The notes under the pieces: model-generated | The model's input: the letters and a program-made list of their open reading frames with translations, nothing else | Told to the model about the DNA's origin: nothing | The model's database searches: none | From: Omphiscola glabra | Lineage: Eukaryota; Mollusca; Gastropoda; Lymnaeidae | Assembly: GCA_964017045.1 (NCBI GenBank) | Contig: OZ024795.1 | Coordinates: 52,429,350-52,493,349, forward strand | Length of the DNA: 64,000 bases | Direction: 5' to 3' | In this document: in pieces, positions 35,462 through 47,456 of the stretch | Layout of the letters: each line of letters opens with the position of its first letter | How positions within the stretch are numbered: position 1 is the first letter of the stretch | Program-made: the position numbers and the translations under genes

Positions 35462-36180
35462 CCATCATCATGTCCCTTAGTCCTTGGACCGTTGGGGCGC
35501 CACAGATGACATGAAAACTATCCTCCTCCATTCCTCTCGGTCTTCTGCACTACGCACAGCATCGCCTAGTTGTAATCCCGTCCACTCTTTGATGTTATCT
35601 TCCCATCTTGTTCTCTGTCTTCCTCTGCTTCTCCCTCCGCTCGTTGTGCCCTGCATGATTTCTTTGGCGAGCCCTTGTTTTCTGGTCACATGGCCATATC
35701 ACTCAAGTTTTCGCTTTTTAACAGACATCAGGAGGTTATCGTATTGCCCATTGCTTGACGAATCCTTTCTTTCACTTGTTCATTGGTGATATGGTCTCTA
35801 TAGCAGATGCCAAGAAAGCTTCTGAAACATCTAATCTCCATCGCCTTTATTTTCCTTTCAAGTTATGCTGTTAATGTCCAGGAGTCACAGGCATATAAGA
35901 AAATGAAGAGGATTAATGAGCGCATCAGCCTGATTTTTGTGCTGGGAGCTATATTTTTGTCGTTCCATATTTTCTTGAGCCTCTTTAGTGCTGTTGTGGT
36001 CTGGTCAATCCTGGCCATCAATTCGGGCTTGGCGCCTTCTTCCGAGACTATTGCTCCGAGGTACTTGAAGCTGCCAACTGTCTCTAATCTTTCCTCCCCG
36101 ACCTTAATTTCAGTGGCGATGCCAGTGGTGCTATTCGTCATCATTTTTGTCTTTTCTGCACTGATTTGCATGCCAAAGGG
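35462..36180 (-). pseudogene. Non-LTR retrotransposon, 3' part (thumb and C-terminal tail)
   Basis: The minus strand encodes pieces of a reverse-transcriptase protein. Near 36180-35880 are FGMQISAEKTKMM, GSFKYLGAIVSEEG and a thumb-like helix region ending LYACDSWTLTA. Near 35700-35477 is the tail SRGRQRTRWEDNIKEWTGL ending EEWRRIVF. Frame breaks separate the pieces, so it is inactive. The 3' end is by a short catcatcatg run. The remaining RT core is on the opposite strand immediately to the right. Confidence 0.88.
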
Positions 36181-36189
36181 CGATGAAGT

Positions 36190-36425
36190 CTTGTTGATAT
36201 GCAGCCTCTATGATAAGGCAACCAGTGCAGTCTTCTTCAACAATAACATCGGAGAATGGTTCAAGACCACGGTTGGAGTAAGAGGCTGCTTGCTCTCCCC
36301 CACCCTGTTCAGCATCTTCTTAGAGAGAATTATGTCAGATGCACTGGAAATGCATGTAGGGACAGTCAGCATTAGTGGCAGAGCTATCACCAATCTACGC
36401 TTTGCGGATGACATAGACTGGAAGC
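36190..36425 (+). pseudogene. Non-LTR retrotransposon RT core, inverted relative to its 3' part
   Basis: The plus strand encodes LYDKATSAVFFNNNIGEWF, TTVGVRGCLLSPTLFSIF and then ITNLRFADDID, which contains the FADD catalytic motif of the RT palm. The thumb and tail continue on the minus strand from 36180 down. A segment of roughly 25-30 residues between FADDID and the ISAEKTK motif is missing. This arrangement is the signature of 5' inversion during target-primed reverse transcription (twin priming). Confidence 0.85.
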
Positions 36426-36489
36426 GAAGAAGAGCTAGCCAACCTTATAGTACCTTTTTTTGTTATAGGAAAACAATTTTTTTTTAAAA

Positions 36490-38166
36490 TCATTTAGTGA
36501 CGTGCTTTATTTGCTGGGCCCTTAATGTCGATGTTAGCTAAAGGTTCCGTGAAGTTTTTTTTCGAATGCAATCCTGGGTATATTGGCTGGTTTATACATA
36601 TATATATAAAACTAAATCTGATATTTCTTGCCTTTCATCTACTATATAAATATATAGTTATATGTTTTGCAAACACGGGAGATCTAATCCAATATTTCAT
36701 TATTCTAGTAAGGTGTTAGAATATATTGTAAGAATTATCTCCTGGCAAGACAGAAGGGCCCGCTTTCCGGAAACAGATTTTAAAAAAAATGCGCAGACGC
36801 TCAAATGCCAGATTTGCACACATATTTTAAACGAATAAGATAAGATGTGCAGATTGCACTGACGTCTCCATCTTGACTTTAATTGAAAGGGACATAGTTT
36901 TAATAAAGTCGAGCAGGGGGGCTGTAAAGATGGATGAAAGAAAATATTTATAAAAAAATAACAGCATACACAATCCATTAAAAATATGTTAGAAAACAAA
37001 AAGGCTCTTAGACGCTTCTTAATGAAGACATACGTACAGGCCATAATCCCTTTGTACTCTCATAAATTACTGTTGAACGCGAAATGATCTAAAAAAGACT
37101 CAGTGGCGAAGTGCGCATGCGCCACTTGTGCTCTCCTGTTTCCCTCAACACGTGTGTTGATTGACGTGAAAACCAATAAGCTAATTACCAGGATAACTCT
37201 GTGTGGTGTCATAAAGTGACGTCCCTTGGCGTTGTACATTCGCTATAGTCGACAGTAAGCCTTGTCGACTGGTCCGGAAATACCCTAATGTTATTATCAC
37301 CATCGGCGAATGCATGAATCCCTTCTGACTATGGGGTAAATTTAAGTTTTAAAAAATTCAAGCTGAGAAATATATACTAAGGAAAAGCGGAAATTGTTGA
37401 CCTTATACACTTCTGCGGTATTTTTAAAGGTATTTAGCGCAGTTATCGGGTATTTTATTTTCCGCGCTATAAAGACCTTTTAACCCTTAGCGTGAATGGC
37501 GGACATAGTTACACAGAAAATCATTACCTGTATGGTGTATGTTGTTGATATGCTAAAGTTCAGTAATACATTTTAGTTTCATATTACAACGTGCATAAAC
37601 TTTGAATCCATTAGACTCCCCACTCCCTCACCATTTCTTTTTTTTAAATTTCACCTTATTTTTTTTCCCTCCACTGTTTGGAATAGCCGCACCAAAATGT
37701 TTGTTTGTTTTAATTTTATTTTGTAAAACATATATATTTTTTATTATATATAGGCTATATATTTTTATTTTATTTTTTAAATATTTTTTTTATAATAAAT
37801 TAGCTAACTTCCGTTATCTAGACTTTCCTTGGCAGCTGTGTGTGTTTCAAAAAGATACCGAGATACGGTCGCGTCTCGTCTGCTTTCGTGAACATCTCAT
37901 TGGATTACGAGGTTTAGCACTGCAGACGTTTGAACATCGGCCGAAAAAGCTGATAGAAATTATCATTTTGTCTCGTGTCTTCGTTTAAATTTGTTTATAT
38001 ATATATATATATATATATATACTGGCCTTGGCGTCTGAAGAGAAATAAAACTGGTTTTAAAATACGTTATCTGCTACCTACCATTAGAAACGGGACACGT
38101 GACTTAATTCATATTAACGGAAAGCCGTGTCACAACCAATCTTGTGATACAATTCATGTACCGCTT

Positions 38167-38204
<38 letters not shown>

Positions 38205-38480
38205 AAACAAATAATTTTTTTAATGTTTAGTATTTAAGTTTATACTTAAGTATTTCCATTTTAATTCATTTCCAATTAACATCTAGATTTATCTATAACA
38301 TCTAGCGTTATAATATCTAGCTTTAAGATAAATTCAGTGACAAATCAGAAAACAACCCCGCATCGTAACAATAATTAATGCCTATTATATTGACATATCC
38401 TCATCAATTCCATATTCCAATCTATCATAACTAACGATATTTCTTTTTTTTTTAAAAGGGATGTCAGGGTTATACTTTCG
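36490..38480. other. Intergenic AT-rich stretch with two (TA)n tracts
   Basis: Unique AT-rich DNA. Simple (TA)n runs lie at about 37998-38021 and 38171-38199. No gene recognised. Confidence 0.5.
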
Positions 38481-38795
38481 TAGCATCCTAAGTATTCCTT
38501 ATTATTCCAATATATTCCTTAGTATTCTTAAATATTACTTAGTATTCCTTAGTCTCTCACAGTATTCCATAAGTATTCCTTAAGCATTCCATAGTGTACC
38601 TATATATTCCTTAGTATTCCATAGTTTTTCACAGTATTCCTTAAATATTCCATAGTATTCCTTAAGCATTCCATAGGTTTCCTAAATGTTTCTTAGTATT
38701 CCTTAGTTTCTCACAGTATTCCTTATGTATTCCACAGTATTCCTTAAGCATTCTATAATGTTCCTAAATATTCCTTACTATTCCTTATTGCATTT
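38480..38795. repeat. Degenerate short repeat
   Basis: Diverged copies of agtattccttaagcattcc and related forms, about 12-24 bp apart. Confidence 0.75.
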
Positions 38796-38839
38796 TGTGT
38801 TGTTAGGACGACTGGTGAAACAGAAGAACGAGGTTCAAG

Positions 38840-39110
38840 AGCAAAAAAAATTATCTGGTGACATTTATTGCCCTTGATCTCATCAGATCTGACATTTATT
38901 GCCCTTGATTAATTGAGGTCTGACATTTATTGTCTTTGATTTGATCATTTCAGGACTAGATCTGACATTTATTGCCCCTGATCAATTCAGGTCTGACATT
39001 TTTTTGCCTTTGATCAACTAAAGTCTGATATTTCTTGCATTTGATCAACTAAAGTCTGATATTTCTTGCATTTGATCAACTAAAGTCTGATATTTCTTGT
39101 GTGTGATTTA
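38840..39110. repeat. Degenerate tandem repeat, about 35-50-bp spacing
   Basis: About eight diverged copies of tctgacatttattgcccttg and tctgatatttcttgcatttg. Confidence 0.8.
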
Positions 39111-39169
39111 TTGTGCATCGAATGCCTACCCCGTGGCTAGTAAGGTCTTTATTCCCATTTATTTTATTC

Positions 39170-39490
39170 TAGTCCTAAGCCTAACCCTGAGTCTTACCCT
39201 AACCCCAAGCCTAAGCCTAACCCTACGCCTTATCCTTAACCTAATCCTAAGTGGTTCTCAACCTTCCTAATGCCCCGACCCTTTACTTTAATACAGTTCC
39301 TCAAGTTGTGGCGACCACCAACAACAAAATTATTTTCGTTGATACCTTATAACTGTACACTATATGTGCTTCCGATGGTCTTAGGCGACCGTCGTGTAAG
39401 GGTCGATCGACCCCCAAAGGGGTCGCGACCCACAGGCTGTGAACCGCTGCCCTAACCCTAAGCACAAGCCTTAACCTAAGCCTAAGCCAA
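39170..39490. repeat. Telomere-like (CCCTAA)n degenerate block, split by a MITE
   Basis: Imperfect cctaaccctaa/cctaagcctaa runs occur at 39170-39248 and resume at 39450-39490 after the hAT MITE. It resembles a decayed interstitial telomeric repeat, but GCCTAA variants are common. Confidence 0.7.
39249..39449 (-). mobile_element. hAT MITE (SPIN-like) inside the telomere-like block
   Basis: About 201 bp, from aagtggttctcaacctt (first base of the terminal repeat changed) to aggctgtgaaccgctg. The interior has ccgatggtcttaggcga and cccccaaaggggtcgcg. The target duplication cannot be judged because both flanks are ccta-type repeats. Confidence 0.88.
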
Positions 39491-39668
39491 TGACAAAGAA
39501 AACAAGACTGTCAAAAGTGCAACATAACTTGTATTTGATAATCATACATGTACATCATTGTAATCAAACAATCCTAAATAAAATAAAACATATATATTTG
39601 TATTATTTGTATATCATGATCACATTTGTATTAATCCATTTCAATGTCATTTTTAATCAAGCTGTTTT

Positions 39669-39858
39669 CAAAATCAAAATGTCACAAAATCGAAATGTCA
39701 CAAAATCGAAATGTCACCAAAATCAAAATGTCACAAAATGGAAATGTCACCAAAATCATAATGTCACCAAAATCAAAATGTCACCAAAATCGAAATGTCA
39801 CCAAAATCGAAATGTCACCAAAATCGAAATGTCACCAAAATCGAAATGTCACCAACAT
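39669..39858. repeat. Tandem array, 17-bp unit
   Basis: About 11 copies of aaaatcgaaatgtcacc with c/t and a/g variants. Confidence 0.93.
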
Positions 39859-40285
39859 CAAATCGCAAAATCCCGCGAAGTAACAATAAAGAGTTTATTG
39901 GGCAACGCTTCGAACAGCTGAACAGCTGATGCCGTATTATTTCAACACTCGATTTACAAGGTTTGTGTTCAAACACCAAATGACGAAAGCAATTATGGAA
40001 TAAACAAGGCGACATTATTAAACCTGGGAGGGAGAACCCCCCCCCCCCCCCCAAAAAAAAAAAAACACCTTCTATCCCAGATTGTATTGGAGGGAAGGCG
40101 GAGTGGTGTGGGGGTGGCCTGGGGAGGGGGGGTCTTTTACGACGGCAACACGTCACGGCAGTAAACATCCACTGACGGAGATACGGCCGGAGTGAACGCG
40201 ATATATCATTGTCATATAGGGCTGAGAAAAGGATGAGGGGTGTGTGTGGTGGGTGTTTACGGCGTCAAGTCAAAGGTAGTCCGCC
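39859..40285. other. Intergenic stretch, nothing recognised
   Basis: Unique DNA with a 16-base C run (40037-40052) beside a run of A. Confidence 0.5.
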
Positions 40286-40289
40286 TAGT

Positions 40290-40678
40290 GGGGGTTGAGG
40301 GTGTGAGGGGGTTGTGGGTGTGAGGGGGTTGTGGGTGTGAGGGGTATGAGGGGGTTGTGGGTGTGAGGGGTTGTGGGTGTGAGGGGGTTGTGGGTGTGAG
40401 GGGGTTGTGGGTGTGAGGGGGTTGTGGGTGTGAGAGGGTTGTGGGTGTGAGGGGGTTGTGGGTGTGAGGGGGTGTGAGGGGGTTGTGGGTGTGAGGGGTT
40501 TGTGGGTGTGAGGGGGTTGTGGGTGTGAGAGGTTTGTGGGTGTGAGAGGGTTGTGGGTGTGAGGGGTTGTGGGTGTGAGGGGGTTGTGGGTGTGAGGGGG
40601 TTGTGGGTGTGAGTGGTTGTGGGTGTGAGGGGGTTGTGGGTATTAGGGGGTTGTAGGGGTTGTGGGTGTGAGGGGGTT
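40290..40678. repeat. G-rich tandem array, 17-bp unit
   Basis: About 23 copies of ttgtgggtgtgaggggg with length changes in the G run. The plus strand has regularly spaced GGG and GGGGG, so quadruplex formation is plausible. Confidence 0.95.
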
Positions 40679-40989
40679 GGGGTAGGGCTACAGAGTTGCA
40701 AGTCAACAATTTCACAATTATTTGAATGGATTAATATGGAGGAGACTCTGAGTCTGAGCAAGATTTAATTAAGATATGGAAATAAAGAATATGAAAATTT
40801 GAGAGAATTTTTTTTTATAATGACACGACAAAGCAACGAACGTGTCGGCCAAAAGCCTTCGTCGGCGAACAACAAATAATAAAAATTACAGAATGAAAAG
40901 TAATGAGAAGAATGAAAGTGAAGAAAAAAACAGAGTTAATTGAATGATAGTATATCATTAGCTGACAGGCTGGCAGTGCCTGTACCTTT

Positions 40990-41215
40990 CGTGTACACGG
41001 ACGAGCTCTGGTCTAGACAGGCAGCCTCATGCCTTCATGTACACGGACAAGCTCTGGTCTAGAGAGGCAGCCCTATGCCTTCATGTACACAGACAAGCTC
41101 TAGCCTAAACAGGCAGCCTCATGCCTTTATGTACATGGACAAGCTCTATGCTATAGAACGGAGACTCGTGCCTTTCATGTACTCGGAAAATCCCTACTCT
41201 AGTCAGCCCCAGGCC
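40990..41215. repeat. Tandem array, 46-bp unit
   Basis: About five diverging copies with acacggacaagctctggtct and gcagcctcatgccttcatgt. Confidence 0.9.
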
Positions 41216-41394
41216 TTCTATGTATACTGTTGGAGTAAAAGTACACGTACATTTGTACAGTAACCTCAGTCACATCCATGGTCTAAGTCAAAGAGTTGGC
41301 TAGGTCACAGTCATTAGGACAATGGATCACAGCTACTATAATACAAGTGTTCTGGACATGGTATAAAAAACAACCCAGTTAGCACGATAGAAAT

Positions 41395-41555
41395 ACGTGT
41401 TATAATTCAAATATGTGTCATAATACACATACATATAATAATACAAATACGTGTCAGAATACAAATACGTGTCATATACAAATATGTGTTGAAAATACAT
41501 GCATGTGTCATAATACAAATACAAATACGTGTCATAATACAAGTACGTGTCGGAA
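41395..41555. repeat. Degenerate array, about 18-bp unit
   Basis: About eight copies of acgtgtcataatacaaat. Confidence 0.85.
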
Positions 41556-42420
41556 GCGTAATACGAGTTTTGTTAATTCTATTTCTAAAATGTGCGTAAA
41601 ATATTCCCCAAAGATAAGTTTTGCTAAAAAATGTAAATACGCCAGGAGTCTGATTTGAAAGAACCTCATGCAAGCCATGTGTTATGTAGACGACGTGTTT
41701 ACGTCATCTTTCCCCGTGACTGAACTCTAGCTGACCCCAAGCTCTGAACCGCATTTAGGGTGTGGCTAGCTAAAAATAGTCTCTCTTGACCTTGTTTACA
41801 ACTAAATAAAATTAATAGTCTGTATCCTTAGAATTATGTAGAAATATCGAGAAAGGAATACAGTGTGTGAGGCCTTTCTAGAAATATCAGTAAAACAGAC
41901 TATAAAAGGAGACACGCAGAGATTTTCGGCTATCATTTATCACGAGATATTTTTGCTATACGAGACAGAGATTTGTTTACTAACTTTTGCTGTGTGTGTG
42001 TAGATTCCTTTTCATCATTGCACCCTTTTACAACATTGTACCTTCTTCAACATTGTACCGGTACAAGCCAAAGACTATTCTGTAAGTCAATAGCTTTAAT
42101 TTGTATTTCTTTTTTATTTTTTGTAATTCGTTATTAACTTTAAAAAAAAATCTACTGATTCTCATTGGCCCTGGTTTTGGTATCGGATTCACTGTTATTG
42201 TATTTAACAGATGGTATCGTCTGTAGTTGTGTACTGTTTTAGAACGAGCCACACACTTAAATAAGAGATTAATGCCTCCATACTGACAACAGTACGTAAC
42301 ACATGGCATACGAATACTGTCATGGTTTTGGCTTTTGTTTTTTTGTACGCGGCTTTCAAATTGAAACTTGACCTGGAAACGTCTATACTCAGCCTTTAAA
42401 ACACTAATAGTAATAGATAG
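41556..42420. other. Intergenic stretch, nothing recognised
   Basis: AT-rich unique DNA without a supported gene. Confidence 0.5.
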
Positions 42421-42740
42421 AACATGTCATTTGGGGTTTAGACTATCCGTGGCAGCGTTTGACAATGCATGTCATTTGGGGTTTAGACTATCCGTGACAG
42501 CGTTTGACAATGCATGTCATTTGTGGTTTATACTATCTGTGACAGCGTTTGACAATACATGTCATTTGTGGTTTATACTATCTGTGACAGCGTTGACAAT
42601 AAATGTCATTTGTGGTTTATACTATCTGTGACAGCGTTTGACAATACAGTCATATGTTGTTTATACTATTCGTGACAGCATTTGACAATACATGTAAAAT
42701 TTTGGTTTATACTATCTGTGACAGCTTTTGACAATACATG
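42421..42740. repeat. Tandem array, 45-bp unit
   Basis: About seven copies with catgtcatttgtggtttata and tgacagcgtttgacaata. Confidence 0.93.
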
Positions 42741-43337
42741 TACGGTCGAAAGAAAAAATAATACAAAAAAATTGGGGGCGGGGCTGGGGGATAATTTTTA
42801 ACGTGAGACCAAGTTCATATCTGCTTCTCAGAGGAATTGATTTTTCAGATACTGTTATTTGGAGATATTGTTAAATGATATTGACTTTATATGCAGTCAG
42901 ACCTCACAATTATGTGTCCCCTTAAAAATAGAGGGTGTACGGTAAAATAAAATAAAGATGCCCTTACAACTACGAACTTCTAAAAAAAGAAAAGAATGTG
43001 TTAAGTATGTGGAGACAACTCGTAAGAAGAACTTAAAAAGATGAAAACGATGCATTGAGAGTTATCTTCCCGTCGTCGCCATGAAAGAAATTCTAAAGTG
43101 CTGGGTCGCATCATTAGCGGGTCATATTTCATTACCCAAAACTTGAGACTCGAATTCAGGTCACCACTGATTACGATCGTATGTGAAACGAGGGTCATTA
43201 CTGGTCCCGAAAGTCTGCGGGGGGTCTTATCCCAAACCCGTCCCCCTAAAAAAATTTTTTTCCAATACTGCTATCCCATGGTTTATTGAACCCCGCACAA
43301 ACTCATCACAGAGGGCTTGGCCATTTAAAAAAAAATT
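42741..43337. other. Intergenic stretch, nothing recognised
   Basis: Unique AT-rich DNA. Open frames are under 70 codons with no recognisable content. Confidence 0.5.
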
Positions 43338-43695
43338 AACAACAGATTGCGGTACTTGACATCTCAACAGCCTTCAGTGCTCAATTTAACAACAGATTGC
43401 GGCACTTGACATCTCAACAGCCTTCAGTACTCAATTTAACAACAGATTGCGGTACTTGACATCTCAACAGCCTTCAGTACTCAATTTAACAACAGATTGC
43501 GATACTTGACATCTCAACAGCCTTCAGTACACAATTTAACAACAGATTGCGATACTTGACATCTCAACAGCCATCAGTACTCAATTTAACAACAGATTGC
43601 GATACTTGACATCTCAACAGCCTTCAATACTCAATTTAACAACAGATTGCGATACTTGACATCTCAACAGCCTTCAGTGCTCAATTTAACAACAC
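43338..43695. repeat. Tandem array, 50-bp unit
   Basis: Seven near-identical copies with aacaacagattgcgatactt and catctcaacagccttcagta. Confidence 0.95.
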
Positions 43696-43878
43696 GGCCA
43701 TAACGAAGATCTGAACAACAAATGTATAGTAGGAATTCAAAACGGATTAGATTTCACAACGAAAGAATGTGACACACCATACAGATTGGATAGAGTACAG
43801 CCCTGCGTTGGTTTTTACGAGCTTGTGACAAATACGTGACAACTTAGTTTTATGTCACGATGCGCCCGATCCTTGGTA

Positions 43879-44262
43879 CACACGAATGTCATGATACACG
43901 GATGTCATGATACACGGCGGGCATGATACACGGATGTCATGATACACGGATGTCATGATACACGGATGTCATGATACACGGCGGCCATGATACACGGATG
44001 CCATGATACACGGATGTCATGATACACGGATGCCATGATACACGGATGTCATGATACACGGATGTCATGATACACAGATGTCATGATTCACGGATGCCAT
44101 GATACACGGATGCCATGATACACGGATGTCATGATACATGGATGTCATGATACACGGATGTCATGCTATACGGATGCCATGATACACGGATGTCATGATA
44201 CACGGCGGCCATGATACACGGATGTCATGACATACGTGGGTCATGATACACGGTGGTCGTGA
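43879..44262. repeat. Tandem array, 16-bp unit
   Basis: About 24 copies of cacggatgtcatgata. The variants gcggcc and gatgcc recur in order. Confidence 0.95.
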
Positions 44263-44842
44263 TATAATTGTGTTATATGGAGCTCAGAGGTGGAGAAGGG
44301 GTGACTTCTGATTTTTCTAATTCTGTTGGTGAGTAGTGTTCACTGGAGGTTCTAGTAAAAAAAAAATTAGGGGGGGGGGGGGGGCTGAATTTAATAACAT
44401 ACTTTAATTTAATAACATACTTTAATTTGAAACATAAAATATTTATACCATATGCATATAATTTACATATATATGTATGTATATAATAGCTAGTTTACTG
44501 GCGATATCTTATTTAGAATTTGAATTATAATTGTGAATATTTATATGAGCAGATTTCTAATAATTATTTGACAATGTCTAAAATGTGAAAGAAATGCAAG
44601 CACACCAGGGGTATACGTAAGAGATTACACATGAACTGCACTGACAAAATCAACAGCTTCACTTTAGTGAAAACTTTTTTTTTTTATTTTGGTGTTATTA
44701 TTATTAATTTATTTAAAATCATTATTTAAAACTTATATCATTATCAGGAGATTTTCAATCACAAATCTCAATAGAATTTTAAATTTAAAGCCTTGTCCTT
44801 TGATTAAAATATCCCAACTATGTGCATCGTACAAGAGAACTG
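44263..44842. other. Intergenic AT-rich stretch
   Basis: It holds a 15-base G run (44370-44384) and AT-rich unique DNA. No gene. Confidence 0.5.
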
Positions 44843-47336
44843 TCAGCAGCCGTGTTGCCGGCAATAAACTAGTCCGTACATGGTCAGCCGTGTTGCCAGC
44901 AATAAACTAGTCCGTACAATGTCAGCCGTGTTGCCGGCAATAAACTAGTCCGTACATTGTCAGCCGTGTTGCCAGCAATAAACTAGTCCGTACAATGTCA
45001 GCCGTGTTGCCAGCAATAAACTAGTCCGTACAATGTCAGCCGTGTTGCCAGCAATAAACTAGTCCGTACATTGTCAGCCGTGTTGCCAGCAATAAACTAG
45101 TCCGTACATTGTCAGCAGTGTTGCCAGCAATAAACTAGTCCGTACATGGTCAGCCGTGTTGCCAGCAATAAACTAGTCCGTACATTGTCAGCCGTGTTGC
45201 CAGCAATAAACTAGTCCGTACAATGTCAGCCGTGTTGCCGGCAATAAACTAGTCCGTACATTGTCAGCCGTGTTGCCGGCAATAAACTAGTCCGTACAAT
45301 GTCAGCCGTGTTGCCGGCAATAAACTAGTCCGTACATTGGCAGCCGTGTTGCCGGCAATAAACTAGTCCGTACATTGTCAGCCGTGTTGCCGGGAATAAA
45401 CTAGTCCGTACATTGTCAGCCGTGTTGCCGGCAATAAACTAGTCCGTACATTGTCAGCCGTGTTGCCAGCAATAAACTAGTCCGTACATTGTCAGCAGTG
45501 TTGCCAGCAATAAACTAGTCCGTACATTGTCAGCCGTGTTTCCAGCAATAAACTAGTCCGTACATTGTCAGCAGTGTTGTCAGCAATAAACTATTCCGTA
45601 CATGGTCAGCCGTGTTGCCAGCAATAAACTAGTCCGTACATTGTCAGCCGTGTTGCCAGCAATAAACTAGTCCGTACATTGTCAGCAGTGTTGCCGGCAA
45701 TAAACTAGTCCGTACATTGTCAGTCGTGTTTCCGGCAATAAACTAGTCCGTACATTGTCAGCAGTGTTGCCAGCAATAAACTAGTCCGTACATTGTCAGC
45801 CGTGTTGCCGGCAATAAACTAGTCCGTACATTGTCAGCAGTGTTGCCGGCAATAAACTAGTCCGTACATTGTCAGCCGTGTTGCCGGCAATAAACTAGTC
45901 CGTACATTGTCAGCAGTGTTGCCAGCAATAAACTAGTCCGTACATTGTCAGCAGTGTTGCCAGCAATAAACTAGTCCGTACATGGTCAGCCGTGTTGCCA
46001 GCAATAAACTAGTCCGTACAATGTCAGCCGTGTTGCCGGCAATAAACTAGTCCGTACATTGTCAGCCGTGTTGCCGGCAATAAACTAGTCCGTACAATGT
46101 CAGCCGTGTTGCCGGCAATAAACTAGTCCGTACATTGGCAGCCGTGTTGCCGGCAATAAACTAGTCCGTACATTGTCAGCCGTGTTGCCGGCAATAAACT
46201 AGTCCGTACATTGTCAGCCGTGTTGCCAGCAATAAACTAGTCCGTACATTGTCAGCCGTGTTGCCAGCAATAAACTAGTCCGTACATTGTCAGCAGTGTT
46301 GCCGGCAATAAACTAGTCCGTACATTGTCAGTCGTGTTTCCGGCAATAAACTAGTCCGTACATTGTCAGCAGTGTTGCCAGCAATAAACTAGTCCGTACA
46401 TTGTCAGCCGTGTTGCCGGCAATAAACTAGTCCGTACATTGTCAGCAGTGTTGCCGGCAATAAACTAGTCCGTACATTGTCAGCCGTGTTGCCGGCAATA
46501 AACAAGTCCGTACAATGTCAGCCGTGTTGCCAGCAATAAACTAGTCCGTACATTGTCAGCAGTTTTGCCAGCAATAAACTAGTCCGTACATGGTCAGCCG
46601 TGTTGCCGGCAATAAACTAGTCCGTACATTGTCAGCCGTGTTGCCAGCAATAAACTAGTCCGTACAATGTCAGCCGTGTTGCCGGCAATAAACTAGTCCG
46701 TACATTGTCAGCCGTGTTGCCGGCAATAAACTAGTCCGTACAATGTCAGCCGTGTTGCCGGCAATAAACTAGTCCGTACATTGGCAGCCGTGTTGCCGGC
46801 AATAAACTAGTCCGTACATTGTCAGCCGTGTTGCCGGCAATAAACTAGTCCGTACATTGTCAGCCGTGTTGCCGGCAATAAACTAGTCCGTACATTGTCA
46901 GCCGTGTTGCCAGCAATAAACTAGTCCGTACATTGTCAGCAGTGTTGCCAGCAATAAACTAGTCCGTACATTGTCAGCCGTGTTGCCGGCAATAAACTAG
47001 TCCGTACATTGTCAGCAGTGTTGCCAGCAATAAACTATTCCGTACATGGTCAGCCGTGTTGCCAGCAATAAACTAGTCCGTACATTGTCAGCCGTGTTGC
47101 CAGCAATAAACTAGTCCGTACATTGTCAGCCGTGTTGCCGGCAATAAACTAGTCCGTACATTGTCAGTCGTGTTGCCGGCAATAAACTAGTCCGTACATT
47201 GTCAGCAGTGTTGCCAGCAATAAACTAGTCCGTACATTGTCAGCCGTGTTGCCGGCAATAAACTAGTCCGTACATTGTCAGCCGTGTTGCCAGCAATAAA
47301 CTAGTCCGTACATTGTCAGCCGTGTTGCCAGCAATA
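44843..47336. repeat. Large tandem array, 38-bp unit, about 65 copies, each with AATAAA
   Basis: The unit holds gtcagccgtgttgccggc, aataaactagtccgtacatt and point variants. AATAAA is on the plus strand in every typical copy. Rare markers repeat at whole-unit spacings: 'cagtcgtgtttccgg' at 45721 and 46329 (608 = 16 units), and 'attggcagcc' at 45336, 46134 and 46780 (21 and 17 units). The array ends about 120 bases below the stop codon of the minus-strand coiled-coil gene and may form part of its 3' untranslated region or terminator zone. Confidence 0.98.
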
Positions 47337-47456
47337 CACCAGTCGTCTGATCTACTGCGTTCAAACCGATTCTTAGAACAGATCGGGTTACAAAAAAAAC
47401 AACAACAACAAAAAAACAACAACGCAATTTCAATTCCACTACAGCGCAGGCCGATG

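Noticed and set aside
35807..36190. Left part of a plus-strand frame (35807-36487) as a gene
   Set aside because: Before about 36190 the plus frame is antisense to the LINE thumb region on the minus strand. Only the part after 36190 is the sense RT core.
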